This document shows positions 1-10,928 of a DNA stretch of 64,000 nt, in pieces. Both the position numbers and the translations under genes were made by a program. Positions within the stretch are counted from its first letter, which is position 1. Each line of letters opens with the position of its first letter. The notes beneath the pieces are model-generated. The model did not search any database, was not told the origin of the DNA, and saw nothing but the letters and a program-made list of their open reading frames with translations. The DNA is from Raffaelea ambrosiae (Eukaryota > Ascomycota > Sordariomycetes > Ophiostomatales > Ophiostomataceae), in NCBI GenBank assembly GCA_002778195.1, contig PCDI01000018.1:507283-571282 (forward strand), written 5' to 3'.

Positions 1-1
1 T

Positions 2-1276
2 GCAGATGGACTGAAGTATGACAAACGGGTGGTGACCAAGGAGAATTTGCCGGCCATCCTAGCTGTCTATCCCGACAAGGTCAATTCGATCCGGCAGATC
101 ACCAACAGCCAGGGAGACCAAGCTCAGGAAGCCCGTGCAGAAGGACGGGTAGAAGCAGGACCAGCAGACCAGCCGGCAGAAGAGGCAGAAGAGGCAGAAG
201 AGGCAGAAGAGGCAGAAGAGGCAGAAGAGGCGGAAGAGGCAGATGTGGTGGAAGAACCAGCACACTCGGATCATATGTCTTCCCATCCCGATGCCAACTC
301 TCTGATGATGCGCCTGGCGCGGAATGAACTGAGCCCGCCGTCTAACACCATGGCACATCTGCAAGGCTCCAACAGCACGGGCGACAGTTCGTGGCACCAC
401 GGCCAGCCGAGCAGCCAGCCTAATGGCTTTTTGGATCAGGGCTTGGCTGGTGACAGCCAGAGCCAGAGTCAGAGCCAGTCGAACCGCCCCCAGGTATCGG
501 GCAGCTCGTCGGGTGATGTGGAGCTGCGGCTGCCGAGTTCGGTCATGCCCACAGCCGACGTCCCGGCGGAATTCCGTGGCAACAAGAAGGACTACATGCT
601 GTTTCTTTTGGAGGAAGAGCAAGACGTGCGGGCCAACCGAGTGCGCGACGAGTCTGTCGCCACGCCCAAAAGAACGACGACGACACCTAGAGCGGCTACA
701 TCCGCAAAAATCACAACAGCAGCCCAAAAGTCGACCGCTGCAACAACACGGAAGCGAAGCCGTGAGGAGGAGACCACACCGGTGACAGGAGCCTTTGCAA
801 GCAAACGATACGCTGCGGCGACAACGACTGGACATGGCGCCGAGCAAACGGCCGTGATAGAGCGCCCGCGGCCGGAGAGACGGCCAGAACGTCTGCCAGC
901 AGTACAGCCGCGGGGACTGCGCTCCCCGTTTGTCAACGACATTGATGATGAGGATGAAGATGAGGACGACGACGACGGCGGCGGCGCCTTTGAAGATTCC
1001 ATTCTGAGCGTCCAGTCGGCCCAAGAGGTCCGACCGCGGCCGGTGCGGGTGCGCGAGACCGACGACAAACGCCGTCGGATGACCATTGCGACGACCGACC
1101 GGGTGGCCACGCCGCCGCCACCGCCAGCCGTGAAGAAGTCGCCAGGCAAGGCGGAAACAAGACCGAAGAAGCTCGAGAAGAGTGCAGCTCAGAGGAAGAA
1201 GGACAGGATGGAGGCGCGCAGCCGGCGGTTTGCCGCGTTTCTGGCGCAGTCGGCAGACTTGCCAAAAAAGGTGTGA
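2..1276 (+). CDS. C-terminal part of an acidic, low-complexity protein (5' truncated by window edge)
   Basis: The reading frame is open from the window edge and ends at the TGA at 1274-1276, so 424 C-terminal residues are visible and the true start lies upstream. The first ~35 residues (KYDKRVVTKENLPAILAVYP and following) look like the end of a folded region. The rest is disordered: an EEA tandem repeat, an SQ repeat (SQSQSQSQS), Thr/Ala-rich stretches, an acidic run (DDEDEDEDDDD) and a basic Lys/Arg-rich C-terminus. The alternation of acidic and basic blocks and the KRSR and DKRRR clusters would suit a nuclear protein, but this is inference. I do not recognise the family. A 494-residue ORF on the opposite strand is a shadow of the repeat-rich composition. 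Confidence 0.7.
   Translation, partial: ADGLKYDKRVVTKENLPAILAVYPDKVNSIRQITNSQGDQAQEARAEGRVEAGPADQPAEEAEEAEEAEEAEEAEEAEEADVVEEPAHSDHMSSHPDANSLMMRLARNELSPPSNTMAHLQGSNSTGDSSWHHGQPSSQPNGFLDQGLAGDSQSQSQSQSNRPQVSGSSSGDVELRLPSSVMPTADVPAEFRGNKKDYMLFLLEEEQDVRANRVRDESVATPKRTTTTPRAATSAKITTAAQKSTAATTRKRSREEETTPVTGAFASKRYAAATTTGHGAEQTAVIERPRPERRPERLPAVQPRGLRSPFVNDIDDEDEDEDDDDGGGAFEDSILSVQSAQEVRPRPVRVRETDDKRRRMTIATTDRVATPPPPPAVKKSPGKAETRPKKLEKSAAQRKKDRMEARSRRFAAFLAQSADLPKKV
179..240 (+). repeat. In-frame 9-bp tandem repeat (GAAGAGGCA) coding Glu-Glu-Ala
   Basis: About seven near-perfect copies of a 9-bp unit encode a run of EEA tripeptides inside the partial gene at the left edge. One copy carries a GCG for GCA change. 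The unit is a multiple of three, so length changes would not break the frame. Confidence 0.9.
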
Positions 1277-2249
1277 TGGAAGGGAAAGGCAAGGGGGGAG
1301 AGATTCACGGGAAGGAAGCAACAGGACAAAACTCGTATTACAGCAAATGGCGTCTGGAATGGTTGAGATTTTATGCGTATCTATGTATTCTATATTTTGG
1401 CGAATTCCACGAGTATTTCTTCCCAAGACAAACAAGAAAAAGCTCTCCCCGCGTGACACGATGTGTAGGAGAATTGTCGCTCTGCAAGTGCCAACTCGGG
1501 AGGAGACCTGGACTGTATCAAAGGAACTGTTCACGATTTCCAAGAGTCGGGTTCAAACACGGTTTCTACGTCCAGCTCCTGGCAGACTTTCCCACCCTCC
1601 AGAGTCTGTCGTCCGTCTATTTCCCGTCCTACCAAATGCGGCTGTACCTGATCGACTTCCTGCATGATATTTCGATAGATGCTTGCCAAGACCGTCTGCA
1701 TGGCCGTCCTCGTAGAACTCTTCATGTTCTTGCAGTGGAGGAAGCGATCGCTCCAAGTCCTTGCCATGTTTGTCCATCAGGCTCGGATGCCGGCCACACC
1801 TTTCCAGTGGCAAATGAGGAGCATGTAAGCAAGCCGTTGTGCGCATGTGCTCGTTTCGATAAACACGCTCGATGACCCGGCGCGATTCCTCGCAGGCTGT
1901 CCATGGTCTCCCGTCGTCCTTGAGATCGGCAGCAGCAGGTGGATGGCCGCTCCGCACCCTGAGCTCCGTAGGCAAACGTTGATTTATAGAAATACAATAA
2001 AAACTGGGATCCAAGTACCGTTTCTTTGCACATATTTTTTTTTATGTCTCATCTTTCTTCCTGTTCCTCATGCCTCCCGAGTTATCATGTCGGTCGTCAA
2101 AATACACACACTACATATCGTACACCTTTCGACCCCCCTCCCCCCCTATTTGCTTTGGTCCTCTCCAATGATTTCCCTCTCTTGCTCTTTCTTTTTGTCA
2201 TCCCTGCCGGCGGTGAAATTTTGTCACTCTCTCGTACCCTCTCGCCTCC
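1277..2249. other. Intergenic stretch between convergent genes; possible small minus-strand exons
   Basis: This separates the left-edge gene (+) from the BolA gene (-). A T-rich stretch lies near 2035-2200. On the minus strand 1531-2014 stays open in overlapping frames. If a 46-nt GT...AG segment near 1780-1825 were spliced, two of those frames would join into one peptide containing the segments SDRFLHCKNMK and ASIYRNIMQEVDQ. I do not recognise it and cannot find a convincing start, so no gene is called. Confidence 0.4.
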
Positions 2250-2759
2250 TCACTCCTTCTCGTGCTTGCATGTCACCGCCTCCGTCGAACTGCCCCCCGT
2301 CGCCTTCTGCTCCTTCGCCTCCTCCTCCTCTGGCGTCATCGTCCGCAGCTGCAGCGCATGGATGCCGCCCTCCCGCTTCATCTCGTCGTCCAGCAGAGAA
2401 TACACCATGCGGTGCCGCGCGGGCTGGCGCTTCGCCCGGAACGCCTCGGCCGTGATGACCAGCCGGAAATGGGTCTCGCCCGTCTGGGGCTTGCCCTGCA
2501 TGGGCGCGTGGTGGGCGTGGTGGTGGGAGTCGTTGAAGATGTCGAGGCGGATGGGGTTGAGAGGGGAGAGCTGAAGCAATGTTAGCAGAGCGAATTTCCC
2601 CTCTCCCTCCCCCGCTCCCAACACAAAAAGGACCTATTCTTAGTTGCGGAGAGATCCTGGGAGGCTTACCCGCTGCCGGATCAGATCTTCCACCGGGGTG
2701 GCGCTGGGAGTGGCCATGGTGGCCAGCGAGCGGAGGCCGAGCAAACGGCGGGAGAGCAT
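2250..2759 (-). CDS. BolA-like protein, mitochondrial (BOLA1/Bol1 type)
   Basis: BolA proteins work with monothiol glutaredoxins in handling or inserting [2Fe-2S] clusters, here probably in mitochondria. There are two exons: 2759-2670 and 2570-2250, with a 99-nt intron (donor GTAAGC, acceptor TTCAG). The product is 136 residues. The first 14 (MLSRRLLGLRSLAT) form a typical basic, Ser/Leu-rich mitochondrial presequence. The BolA domain follows: NPIRLDIFNDSHHHAHH, GETHFRLVITAEAF, RHRMVYSLL and GIHAL, which contains the conserved C-terminal His that can ligate a cluster. A second ATG in strong context (ACCATGG, Met15, at 2717) directly after the presequence could give a cytosolic form. The short acidic and Glu/Lys tail after TPEEEEAK is poorly conserved in the family. 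Confidence 0.9.
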
Positions 2760-3090
2760 ATGCAAGTGTGTGTGTACGTGTGTGCGTTTGCGTGTGGGCC
2801 AAAAAAAAAAGAAGAAATCTTGACCACAAGGAAGGAGTATACGGTGCTTCCGTGAAGATGTTGTGTTGCTTGAGAAGGGGGGGAGGATTGGGGCGATACC
2901 AACTGACGTTGGAAGTCACGAGGGATTGAAACAGTGTGAATGGTCAGCTTTTTTCTAGCGTCTTTGATTGCTGGGAAGTGCCCAGTGGTAGTGAAGCTAT
3001 TAGCGTCTGGGCGTTTTCCACTAGCTAGTTATGCACTACAGCCTTGCGGGTCGAGCTTCGGCGAGTTACTAATGTATGACTAAGATTGGC
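2760..3090. other. Short intergenic region upstream of BolA gene, with TG-rich tract
   Basis: This holds the 5' flank of the BolA gene and the 3' flank of the ZNFX1-like gene, both on the minus strand. A TG-rich low-complexity tract lies at about 2767-2800, followed by an A-run. No ORF or RNA gene was found. Confidence 0.6.
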
Positions 3091-6000
3091 TCAAAATATC
3101 TGCAGACGGTCTGCCAAACCCGCGCCCAGCTGCTCAATCTCGTTGGCATGTCTCACTCCTGCCGCAGCCTGGTGATGCTGTCCTCCTATCGGCGAGTCGC
3201 ACTCCGGGCACCGCGCCTGCTCCATCGGCATGCCACACTCGCCAACCGTGAAGGGGTGGCCCTGCTCACAAAAGTACCAGTGGCCCGTGCCGCTGAACTC
3301 GGCCGCCATGGCCCGGTAGACAGCACGCATCTCATCCTTGGTCACGCCGTTGGAGAATATGTCGTCCTCCAACATCTGCTCCGCGGCGTCGATTTCGTTT
3401 CCAAGCGCCTGCACATACGGGTACTTATCAGCCAGGGCGCGGGCCTGGGCCACGTGTGCCAGGCCATCCTCTTTCCATGCCTTCTTGCCTTCAGCTTCGC
3501 CGCTAGGTGCCGGGCCTGTGTGGCTCTTCGGGGCATCCTTCTCGTCTTGTGCCGTGGAAGACACGGTGTGGGCAAAGTAACAGAGCTGTGCATAGCACAG
3601 ATGGCCTTCGGCCTCCTGGCGCGGATGGTGTGTTTTGCGGGCGAATCCGATCAGCCTCTGGCAGTCGGCCAGGTGCGTAGACACATTCAGCTTCCAGCTC
3701 AGTAGATCCATCTCGTGCTCTTTGTGTTTCTGCAGAACGTCTGCAAAGACGGTGATCTCGCACTTGAGAAGCAGGAGGCCGGCGAGCAGAGAGCCCTTGG
3801 TCTGAATCCGGGACTCGTCAAGGGAGAAGCCCGCCGCGGGTCGAGTCGTCCGCTGTGCTGCCTTTTGGCGATTGGCATGCTCGACGAACTGCTGCACGCG
3901 CTGCAGAGGCTGCTCCTCCTTCCGGACACGGCCCGCATAGGTGTTGATCTTTTGGCGGAGGGCAAGCAGAGCATCGTAGCGATGATCCGTAGCGCTGTTT
4001 GCGGCGTTTTGCAGCTGGACAATCCTGGACATGGAAGCTTTCGAGGAGGAGGACGTGGCTGGTGTGGTGAAGTGTGCTCGGGTCTGGGCTCTCGATCTGA
4101 CGTGGGGGCGGGATTCCAACTTGTACTGCTCGTCCAGCAGCTGCTCAGCCAGGCTCGCATATTCATTGTTGGACCAGACGATGAACTTCTTGGTGGTCTC
4201 GTCCAAGATGGCGCGCCTCACAATGCGCCCATATCTGGAGATATTGCGGAGAGAGCCGCGACACGTGGCACAGACCTTGACTTCGTCCATGGAAAACGGC
4301 TGCACCGAGGCTTTGATGCTGATGATGGCGCCAAGAGCGTCAACGTTGTAGTGCGCTCCCATGTCCATCTGGCCGTCCATGGAGGCTGTCGTCAGAAAGT
4401 GACCACAAGCCGGGAAAATGCATGGGTCCTCGTCGAGATCAATCTCGTGGTACTGCTTCATCTCCAGAAAGTCGACCACCGTGTTCTTGACATCGCCCGA
4501 AGCGCACTGCTGGCAATACTTTGACGCTGGACAAGCTTCACCACACAAGGATGGGCCTGGGGTGATGAACATGCTCAGAATCAGCCTCGGTTTCCAAGAC
4601 CAAGACAATGAGGATAAGTAGATTGAAGAGAACTCACATCGATGGCCACAGTCCAGAACCTTTTCGCACCTCTTCGAGCAAGGAATCCAGTCACATGGTG
4701 CTGCGCAACTATCGTCTTGTTAGTATTCCTTGAGTCAAGTCGTGTGTGTGTGTGTGCTCACGACTCACGGCATCGTGCACTGGCTGTGCTCGCAACGAGA
4801 GCCGCATGTCTTCTCGGCACAAGGAGAGCATGGCTCACTGCAGCTCTTGCTGCACTGGGAGTGGGGGCAGCGGACATCGCACGAAATTTTGCACGCCGCG
4901 CACGGAGTTCCGCCGTGGCATTTCTCCTGGCAGCGATGCCGACACGTCGAGAAGTCCCTGCCGCAGAGACTTTTGCAGGTGCCGTGGTCTTCATGCAAGA
5001 TGTGACCGTCTGTCCTCGTGCGACAGCTGTGGCAAGGCTTCATGCATGTATGGCCGCATGGCCGCACAAACCCGCAGTAGGCCTTGCACGCGAAGTTGTC
5101 GTTGTCGACATTCTCGCCGCAACGGACGCGAACAGTGTGTTCGCAGCCCGGCACCTCACGGTCGACAAGGATCTGGCAGTCGATGGAAGAAAGATCTTGG
5201 GCCTGCCAACACCGAGGGGACGCGACGGTGTGTCCGCAGGGAAGAGTCAGACGGACGTCCTTCAGCACAGTGACACATTTCTCATGGCAAGGATCGCCGC
5301 ACAAGCGAGGGCACACGTGGTCGCATCCCCTCTTCAGCCGAGGACACGGCTCGATGCACTTGCTCGCCGCGTGGATCACGTCGGAATGGCAGCGGCCGCG
5401 GCACCTGTGGCCGCAGACAAGGCGCTTGTCGCACGGCAGCTGGCATCCGCTCTCGGGGGAGAACTGGACAAAATGGTCCGGCCTCGAGACCATCATGGGC
5501 GGCGCCTCCGGGTGGCGGGGACACTGGAGCTCCAGGCGCGTGCCGAAGCTGTCCTGTTCCTGCAGAATGGCCAGAACCTTGGACCACATGGGCACGGGGC
5601 CGTATGTGAGCGCGTTGCCCAGCAGGTACATTCCGTGCTTCGCGCGGGAGAGCAGCACATTGATCCGGTTGGGCGTGCTGAGAAAGCCGCACCGGTTCTG
5701 CGGGTTGCTCCGGACGAGCGAGACCACCACCACCTTGGCTTCCTCGCCCTGGAAGTTGTCCACCGTTGCCACGCGCACGCTCTTCAGCAGGGTCGTCTTG
5801 GCCACGCCGGCCGGCCTCGCCGCTGGCGGCGTTTCCTTTTGTCCTTCCGACTCGAATGTCGCCAGATCCTCCCGGTCGCGGTCGTTCAGACAGACTTCGA
5901 ACATGGATTCCATTCTCCGTCGAAGCTTGAGCAGCTGGCCGAGATAGGGCGTAATCACGGCGATGTCGTCGGGGCCATACGCCCCTTGGCGCACCAGGTG

Positions 6001-9000
6001 CGAGACGAGGGCCGCGGCCATCTCGATTTCGAAGGCATTCCAGTGGGACGTGCTGTTTGCGTCCTGGCTGGAAGCTGCCGCCTCCGGCTCCTCGTGGTGG
6101 AGCCAGAACAGCCGCTTCTTGAGCCCCACGACCTCGGGGTAGTGTTTCACATTCTCGCCGTCCACAAGCCTGGGGTACAGCGTCGAGCGTACCAGGTTGG
6201 CAATGCTGGGGTGCATCCGTCGCTGCGTGTCGAGGCTGCTGAAGGGGAGACTGATGTCGTGGGCATGCGGCGGTTTCACGAGCCGCTCGAACAAGGACAT
6301 GTCCAGCGAGTGAGACTTGCCTCTCGGGTTTGTGCTCTGCAGTTCGTAGTTCTGGATCTGTGGCCGCAGCTGGAGATGGTCGCCGATCAGGATCGCATGC
6401 TCGATAGAGGGAAGCAGGGCCGTCAGGATGTGGGACTCGAGGACCTCCCCGGCCTCCTCGCATACGAGCACCTTGCAGCGCAGCTTTCGCAGGAGATGGA
6501 GATTCCTGGCGAGACCCGTCGTGGTCACGCCCACCACGTCAGCCTCAGCCAGACAACGCAGATTTACCTCGTTGTGGATTTGATGTTCCCGCTCCTTCAT
6601 TTTCTTGTGCTCTCGGCACTCTTTGATGGCATCCTTGATGAGAGGATCCCGAATCTCTTGTAGCCAGAACCGGTGCAGTTTCCGCCGCTCAGAGTACGTC
6701 ATGTCCGATAGCCGGCTCCGCAGGAGCTCCGATACAGACCGGGCATTCTCTCTGTCAGTTCCAGATTTGTCGCTCAGCCACTTCTTGATATTGGCCTCGG
6801 GAGTCTTGCCTCGAACCCGCGTCCATCCATCGTCGTCAGCTCCGAACATTTCGTCATGGTGGTGTGCATGCTTTGCTTTGAGGAAGTCCTTGATAGAATG
6901 CCACGATCCCGCGGCAGACAACAAGCCGAGGATTCTGTTCATCTTCACGTCTATGGCGTCGGTCTGTGTCCCCAACTGATAGAGACCATAACCCTCCGTT
7001 TTGGTCCTCTTGACTTCTCGGGATACTGTTCGCAAATTGTAATTCTGAAGCTGGTCCGATTTCGACCTCGATCCTATACGGATGAGTTTCTTGATGCCAG
7101 AGTCGAGAAGATGCTCAAGTAGCTGATCTAGCGCGTGGTTGGTATAGCAAACGCACAGGACAGGGCCAAGGCTCCCAGCAACTTTGTTGTCAATGACAGC
7201 CTTGATGATGTTCTCCCCCGAATAGCTCTTTCCGGTTCCAGGGGGGCCTTGGATCAGAGCGAGCTCCTTGGACAGGCTGTCAACGAATGCCCGCGACTGG
7301 GTCGCGTCCAGGGTCGTATGGGCTTCGACGAGGTCGACATCGCCCTCCTTTGGCTGTCGAGGAGACACAGCCAACATGCTGTTGTTCTTTGTGATCTTTG
7401 TCAGATCGAACTCAAAGCCCGGTGTATTAGAATAGAGCGGGGGGGCGGATGTACACCTCATCCTTGGGCTGGGTAGGTGCAAGGAGGTGGCTGAACGGCA
7501 CGTCGGGCAACCTGTGCATCTCTTGCAGTGCTTGAAGGGTGTATTTGAACGACGCCAGCAGTATGCCCGGGAACTCGACCAGGTACCGGCACCGGGGAGC
7601 GCCGATGTTCTTGAACCATCGCATGGCTTGTCCGATATTGCGGTCAGTCGCATCGACGAGACACAGAGACACGTATGCAAAGACATTGTTGTCGGCGAGA
7701 GTGCGACGTGGCGTTTCCTTCTTCGCCTCTGCTACTTCGCGCTTGTCCCAGCTGGCTGTCTTGCTGTCTCTTTCGCTCCTCAGCGTCTTTGTTGACACCT
7801 CAAAATAGATCACGGACCCCGTGTCTTCCAAGACACATACAAGAGCACCGTCTTGCAGTCGCTTGCCATGCAACCACCAATCCTCCCGCTGCTGTTTCGA
7901 GGCTTTTCCCAGGACCGCTGGCTGCCGAAACTGGACCACGAGCTCTAGGCCATCCCTCTTGTCGTATTCGACTTCAACCAGCGATGGTGCATCATAGGTG
8001 AAGCTGCGGAGAGTGTTCTGCTGCTGCTGCTGGTGGGGTCCGCGAGATGGTGGGCCGCGAATCTGCTCAAGCTTGTCTCTGATGGTGTCTCTGAGTTGGC
8101 CAACAGTGTCCTCACGCAGGAGACGGAACTCTCGGTCCAGCCTACCCCGCATACCTTGTTTGTGCCACTGAGTCGAGTCGTTTGTCGGCAGATATTCTGC
8201 TCGCGGCGAAAGAATCTCTTCCATGGTGGGCATGATGCTGATGTCTGTGATATCATCGTGGTCGTTGTCGTGCCGGGGTCCCTCGAAGGAGAGTTTCCCG
8301 GGCAGATCACGCCTGAGGACGAAGCCGTCTCGCACAAGTGGCGTATTCACGACGTCTTGGGCAGCGAGCGGGATGCTGTCACCCACCGAGAGGCGACGAT
8401 GGACATAGTCGAGATACTTTGCTGCCCGTAGCCGTGCAAACTCACTCGCCGAGTCCGACGCAGGGCCCTTTTGCACAAATGCTGCGAGTCTGTCCACGCT
8501 CGGCGCCAGACCGTCAGAGAGGTTGCTCGTTGTGTTGCAGTCGAGGATTTTGGACAGAACCGCAAGAGACAATTCGGCGGCCTCCATCCCTGAGCAGCTG
8601 GATGCCACGGTACGCGAATCTTCGACAACTGCAGCAGCAAAGTCAAAGACCCTCACCATACGTGTGCCTCCCACTCCGAGAATGAACGTGAACAAGGCAG
8701 CCACCTCTTGCTCCAAAACAGCAGAATGGATCACCCGTGGATGCGTGACGAATTGAAATATCAACCGCAGCTGGTCAGACCACAGGGCCACCCTCTCTGC
8801 TGCCGTGGCCATCAGCGGAACGTATCGGTCTGTCACAGCCCTGATGAAACCAAGTCCTTCATCCGTGACCAAAGACTTGATGGTGTTCTGAGCGGCGCCT
8901 GCATCGCCGTCGAGCAGCTCCAGTCCGAGTTGGAACAAGTCTTTCACAGCTTGCTGCGCTGGGTTGATGGTATCGGAACCCTGAGCAAGCAGTCGTTTCC

Positions 9001-9255
9001 ATCTCTGGAACTTCGCTTTGTTCGCATCTGGTGGCCGAGTGGGCCCAGCTTTCTGTCGGCTGCGCGGATTGGAGCTTGCTTCTTCATGGGAAAACTTGCA
9101 GGCTCGGCCATACCTGCAGTTACCCCTGGCAAAGAGGTTACATGGACCCGAAGAACCGTTCTGGTCGCCACGCGTTCTACTCAAGTAAACCAGTCAGTTT
9201 GAATTGCAGTAGAGCTATGGATAATGAGCGACATATACCTCTTAATGCCTGCCAT
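3091..9255 (-). CDS. ZNFX1/NFX1-type zinc finger helicase (CCCH + SF1 helicase + NFX1 fingers + RZ finger), with a one-base frameshift
   Basis: Predicted RNA helicase of the class containing human ZNFX1, fission yeast Hrr1 and Neurospora SAD-3, which act with Argonaute/RNAi in heterochromatin or meiotic silencing; a role here is inferred. Exons: 9255-9239, 9179-4769, 4708-4638, 4556-3091. A start at 9255 (MAGIK) is chosen because it splices in frame (donor GTATAT, CTGAC branch) onto an exon that has no ATG of its own. Order of domains: CCCH finger (CX7CX5CX3H, first 40 residues); a helical region; SF1 helicase with Walker A GPPGTGKS near 7235, CEEAGE, GDHLQLRPQ, VDNFQGEE and LLSRAKHGMYLLGN; NFX1-type Cys/His fingers (about 5500-4640); and a C-terminal RZ finger (GHWYFC...CPECDSPIGG, about 3150-3290). 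Length is about 1987 aa if one base is removed. The frame breaks in the 7-G run at 7439-7445: upstream it reads YIRPPALF-stop, while the downstream frame gives RPPLYSNTPGFEFDL, the expected sequence. Confidence 0.85.
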
Positions 9256-10928
9256 AGCGAAAGATGTTCACGTGGTTGGCAGAAGCCTTCTCGAGATGGG
9301 AGAAATAAGCATGCAGTCGTGGAGTTTCTGAAGGTTTTTAAAAGGTACGAATGGAAGTTGTATGACAAGGAAAACAATAGAAGTGAGAGCAGAAAGAGAA
9401 GAAAGAGAAGAGGCCAAGAAAAAACATCAAAACCTGGGAGACATGGGTAGCCTGCCGCCCAGATGACTCAGGCATCAACATAGCGGTCATCATTTGCCTA
9501 CGACATTGTTAACACAGAAGTGCACATTCAAGTTATTAGGCAAACGAAGCGTTTCACTTATATCGGCGGTGTGGCCGGGCCAATTGGGAATCACAGCCTA
9601 TTGGGCATGTAGAGTGAGGCCTACTGTGCAGGCATGCATTGAGGCTTACTGAGCTGCCAGCCCATACGCCGACAAGTTGTCGTGACTGTTCTCAGTCAAA
9701 AGTTGATTGGTCAGAGGCCGAACCCGAGAGCTGTAGTGCTGGGTGGTGCCAGGGATCTCTGGCTGGGCCGCAAGACAAACCGACACACAAGAAGTATCGG
9801 TCTGCCGTTGCCACTTGGTCGCGTCCATATTGAACCTACAGAGGCCTAGTTCTGATGGTAGAAACACCGGCCAGAGCAGAACTTGTGCTTGTTTGTGTAC
9901 CCGAATAGAAACTAAACAACACCTCATGTCGTGATGTGAAGTGCCCTCGACAACCAGTGAGTTGGTTATGACGTCCGGAAGACAAGACGCAGACGGCAAA
10001 CAAACCGCAGGAAGGAGCCATCACTCGTGACTTCGCACCAAAGATTCATGCAGTTCGTTGCCTGGGTAGGCTGTGCCTCGCCTGTCTATGCACTTGCATA
10101 GCACTGAACGTAGGGACTTCATAGAGGCAACGATCGAGGGTGGCCCAAGTTGCGTGCCTAGTTCCATGGAACAGATAAACAGGTAGAAACGCCTGCTCTC
10201 AGACTTGGGGGTTATATGTCAAATTGCGATAGCAGGCTGTCTTCGAAACCTAGCGTCGATGTGGTGCCTGGAAGGAGTTGTCAATTTTGAAGAGATGGAG
10301 GACGTTTGTCCAGGCCATTGTACACACGTGATGCTAAACAGCTCAGTTCAGTTCAGGTTCAGATTCCGGATAATAACGGCGGTCGTAATACGTATATCCC
10401 TGGTCTGCCCCACTGCACGCCGACGTCATCCAGGGCAGGACGCACCTTCCATACTCGTAGTACACTTAGAAAATCCACTGCGCCGGACTTGCCCAGTTTC
10501 CTCGTAAATACCGTGTCGCACTCCGAGTTCCGGACCGAATGCCCGTTTTTGTGCCTGCCAATAGCCGTCCTCTGTCGACCAATCAAAGCCTTCAATTGCG
10601 GCTCTCGTCTTTGGCCTCATTTTTCCGTCTCTTCTCTTCTCCTCGCTCTTTCGTTACCTGGGCCTTCTTTCCCCAACAAAAAAAAAGTGCTTCTCCTCAC
10701 CCGCAGCTCGATTGCCTGCCGTGTCTGCACGCGCGATCCTACCCCAAGCCGAGCGAGCTTGTCTGCCCTGATCGACTTATTGGCCAATCTCTTGCTATTC
10801 CAGACTTATTCTGCCCGTCCCATATCGCTGCTCTCTAGCCTCCCGCGATTTCGGACAACCCCTTCGGTCTTGCTACCCACGCCCCTCCACCCCCCCCTGT
10901 ATAATTTCCCCCCGTACTACCTCTTGTT
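9256..10928. other. Divergent intergenic/promoter region
   Basis: This lies between the start of the ZNFX1-like gene (-) and the ACSF3-like gene (+), so it should hold both promoters. The last 300 bases before 10929 are pyrimidine-rich with C-runs, typical of a fungal promoter and leader. Small ORFs here have no coding character. No RNA gene or transposon was recognised. Confidence 0.6.

Noticed and set aside
59..1543. 494-codon minus-strand ORF opposite the left-edge gene
   Set aside because: Leu/Cys/Arg-rich reading of the antisense of the EEA and other repeats; no protein character.
4642..6663. 673-codon ORF on the + strand opposite the ZNFX1-like gene
   Set aside because: It lies wholly antisense to the helicase and NFX1 finger exons, which carry unmistakable motifs; its own translation has none.
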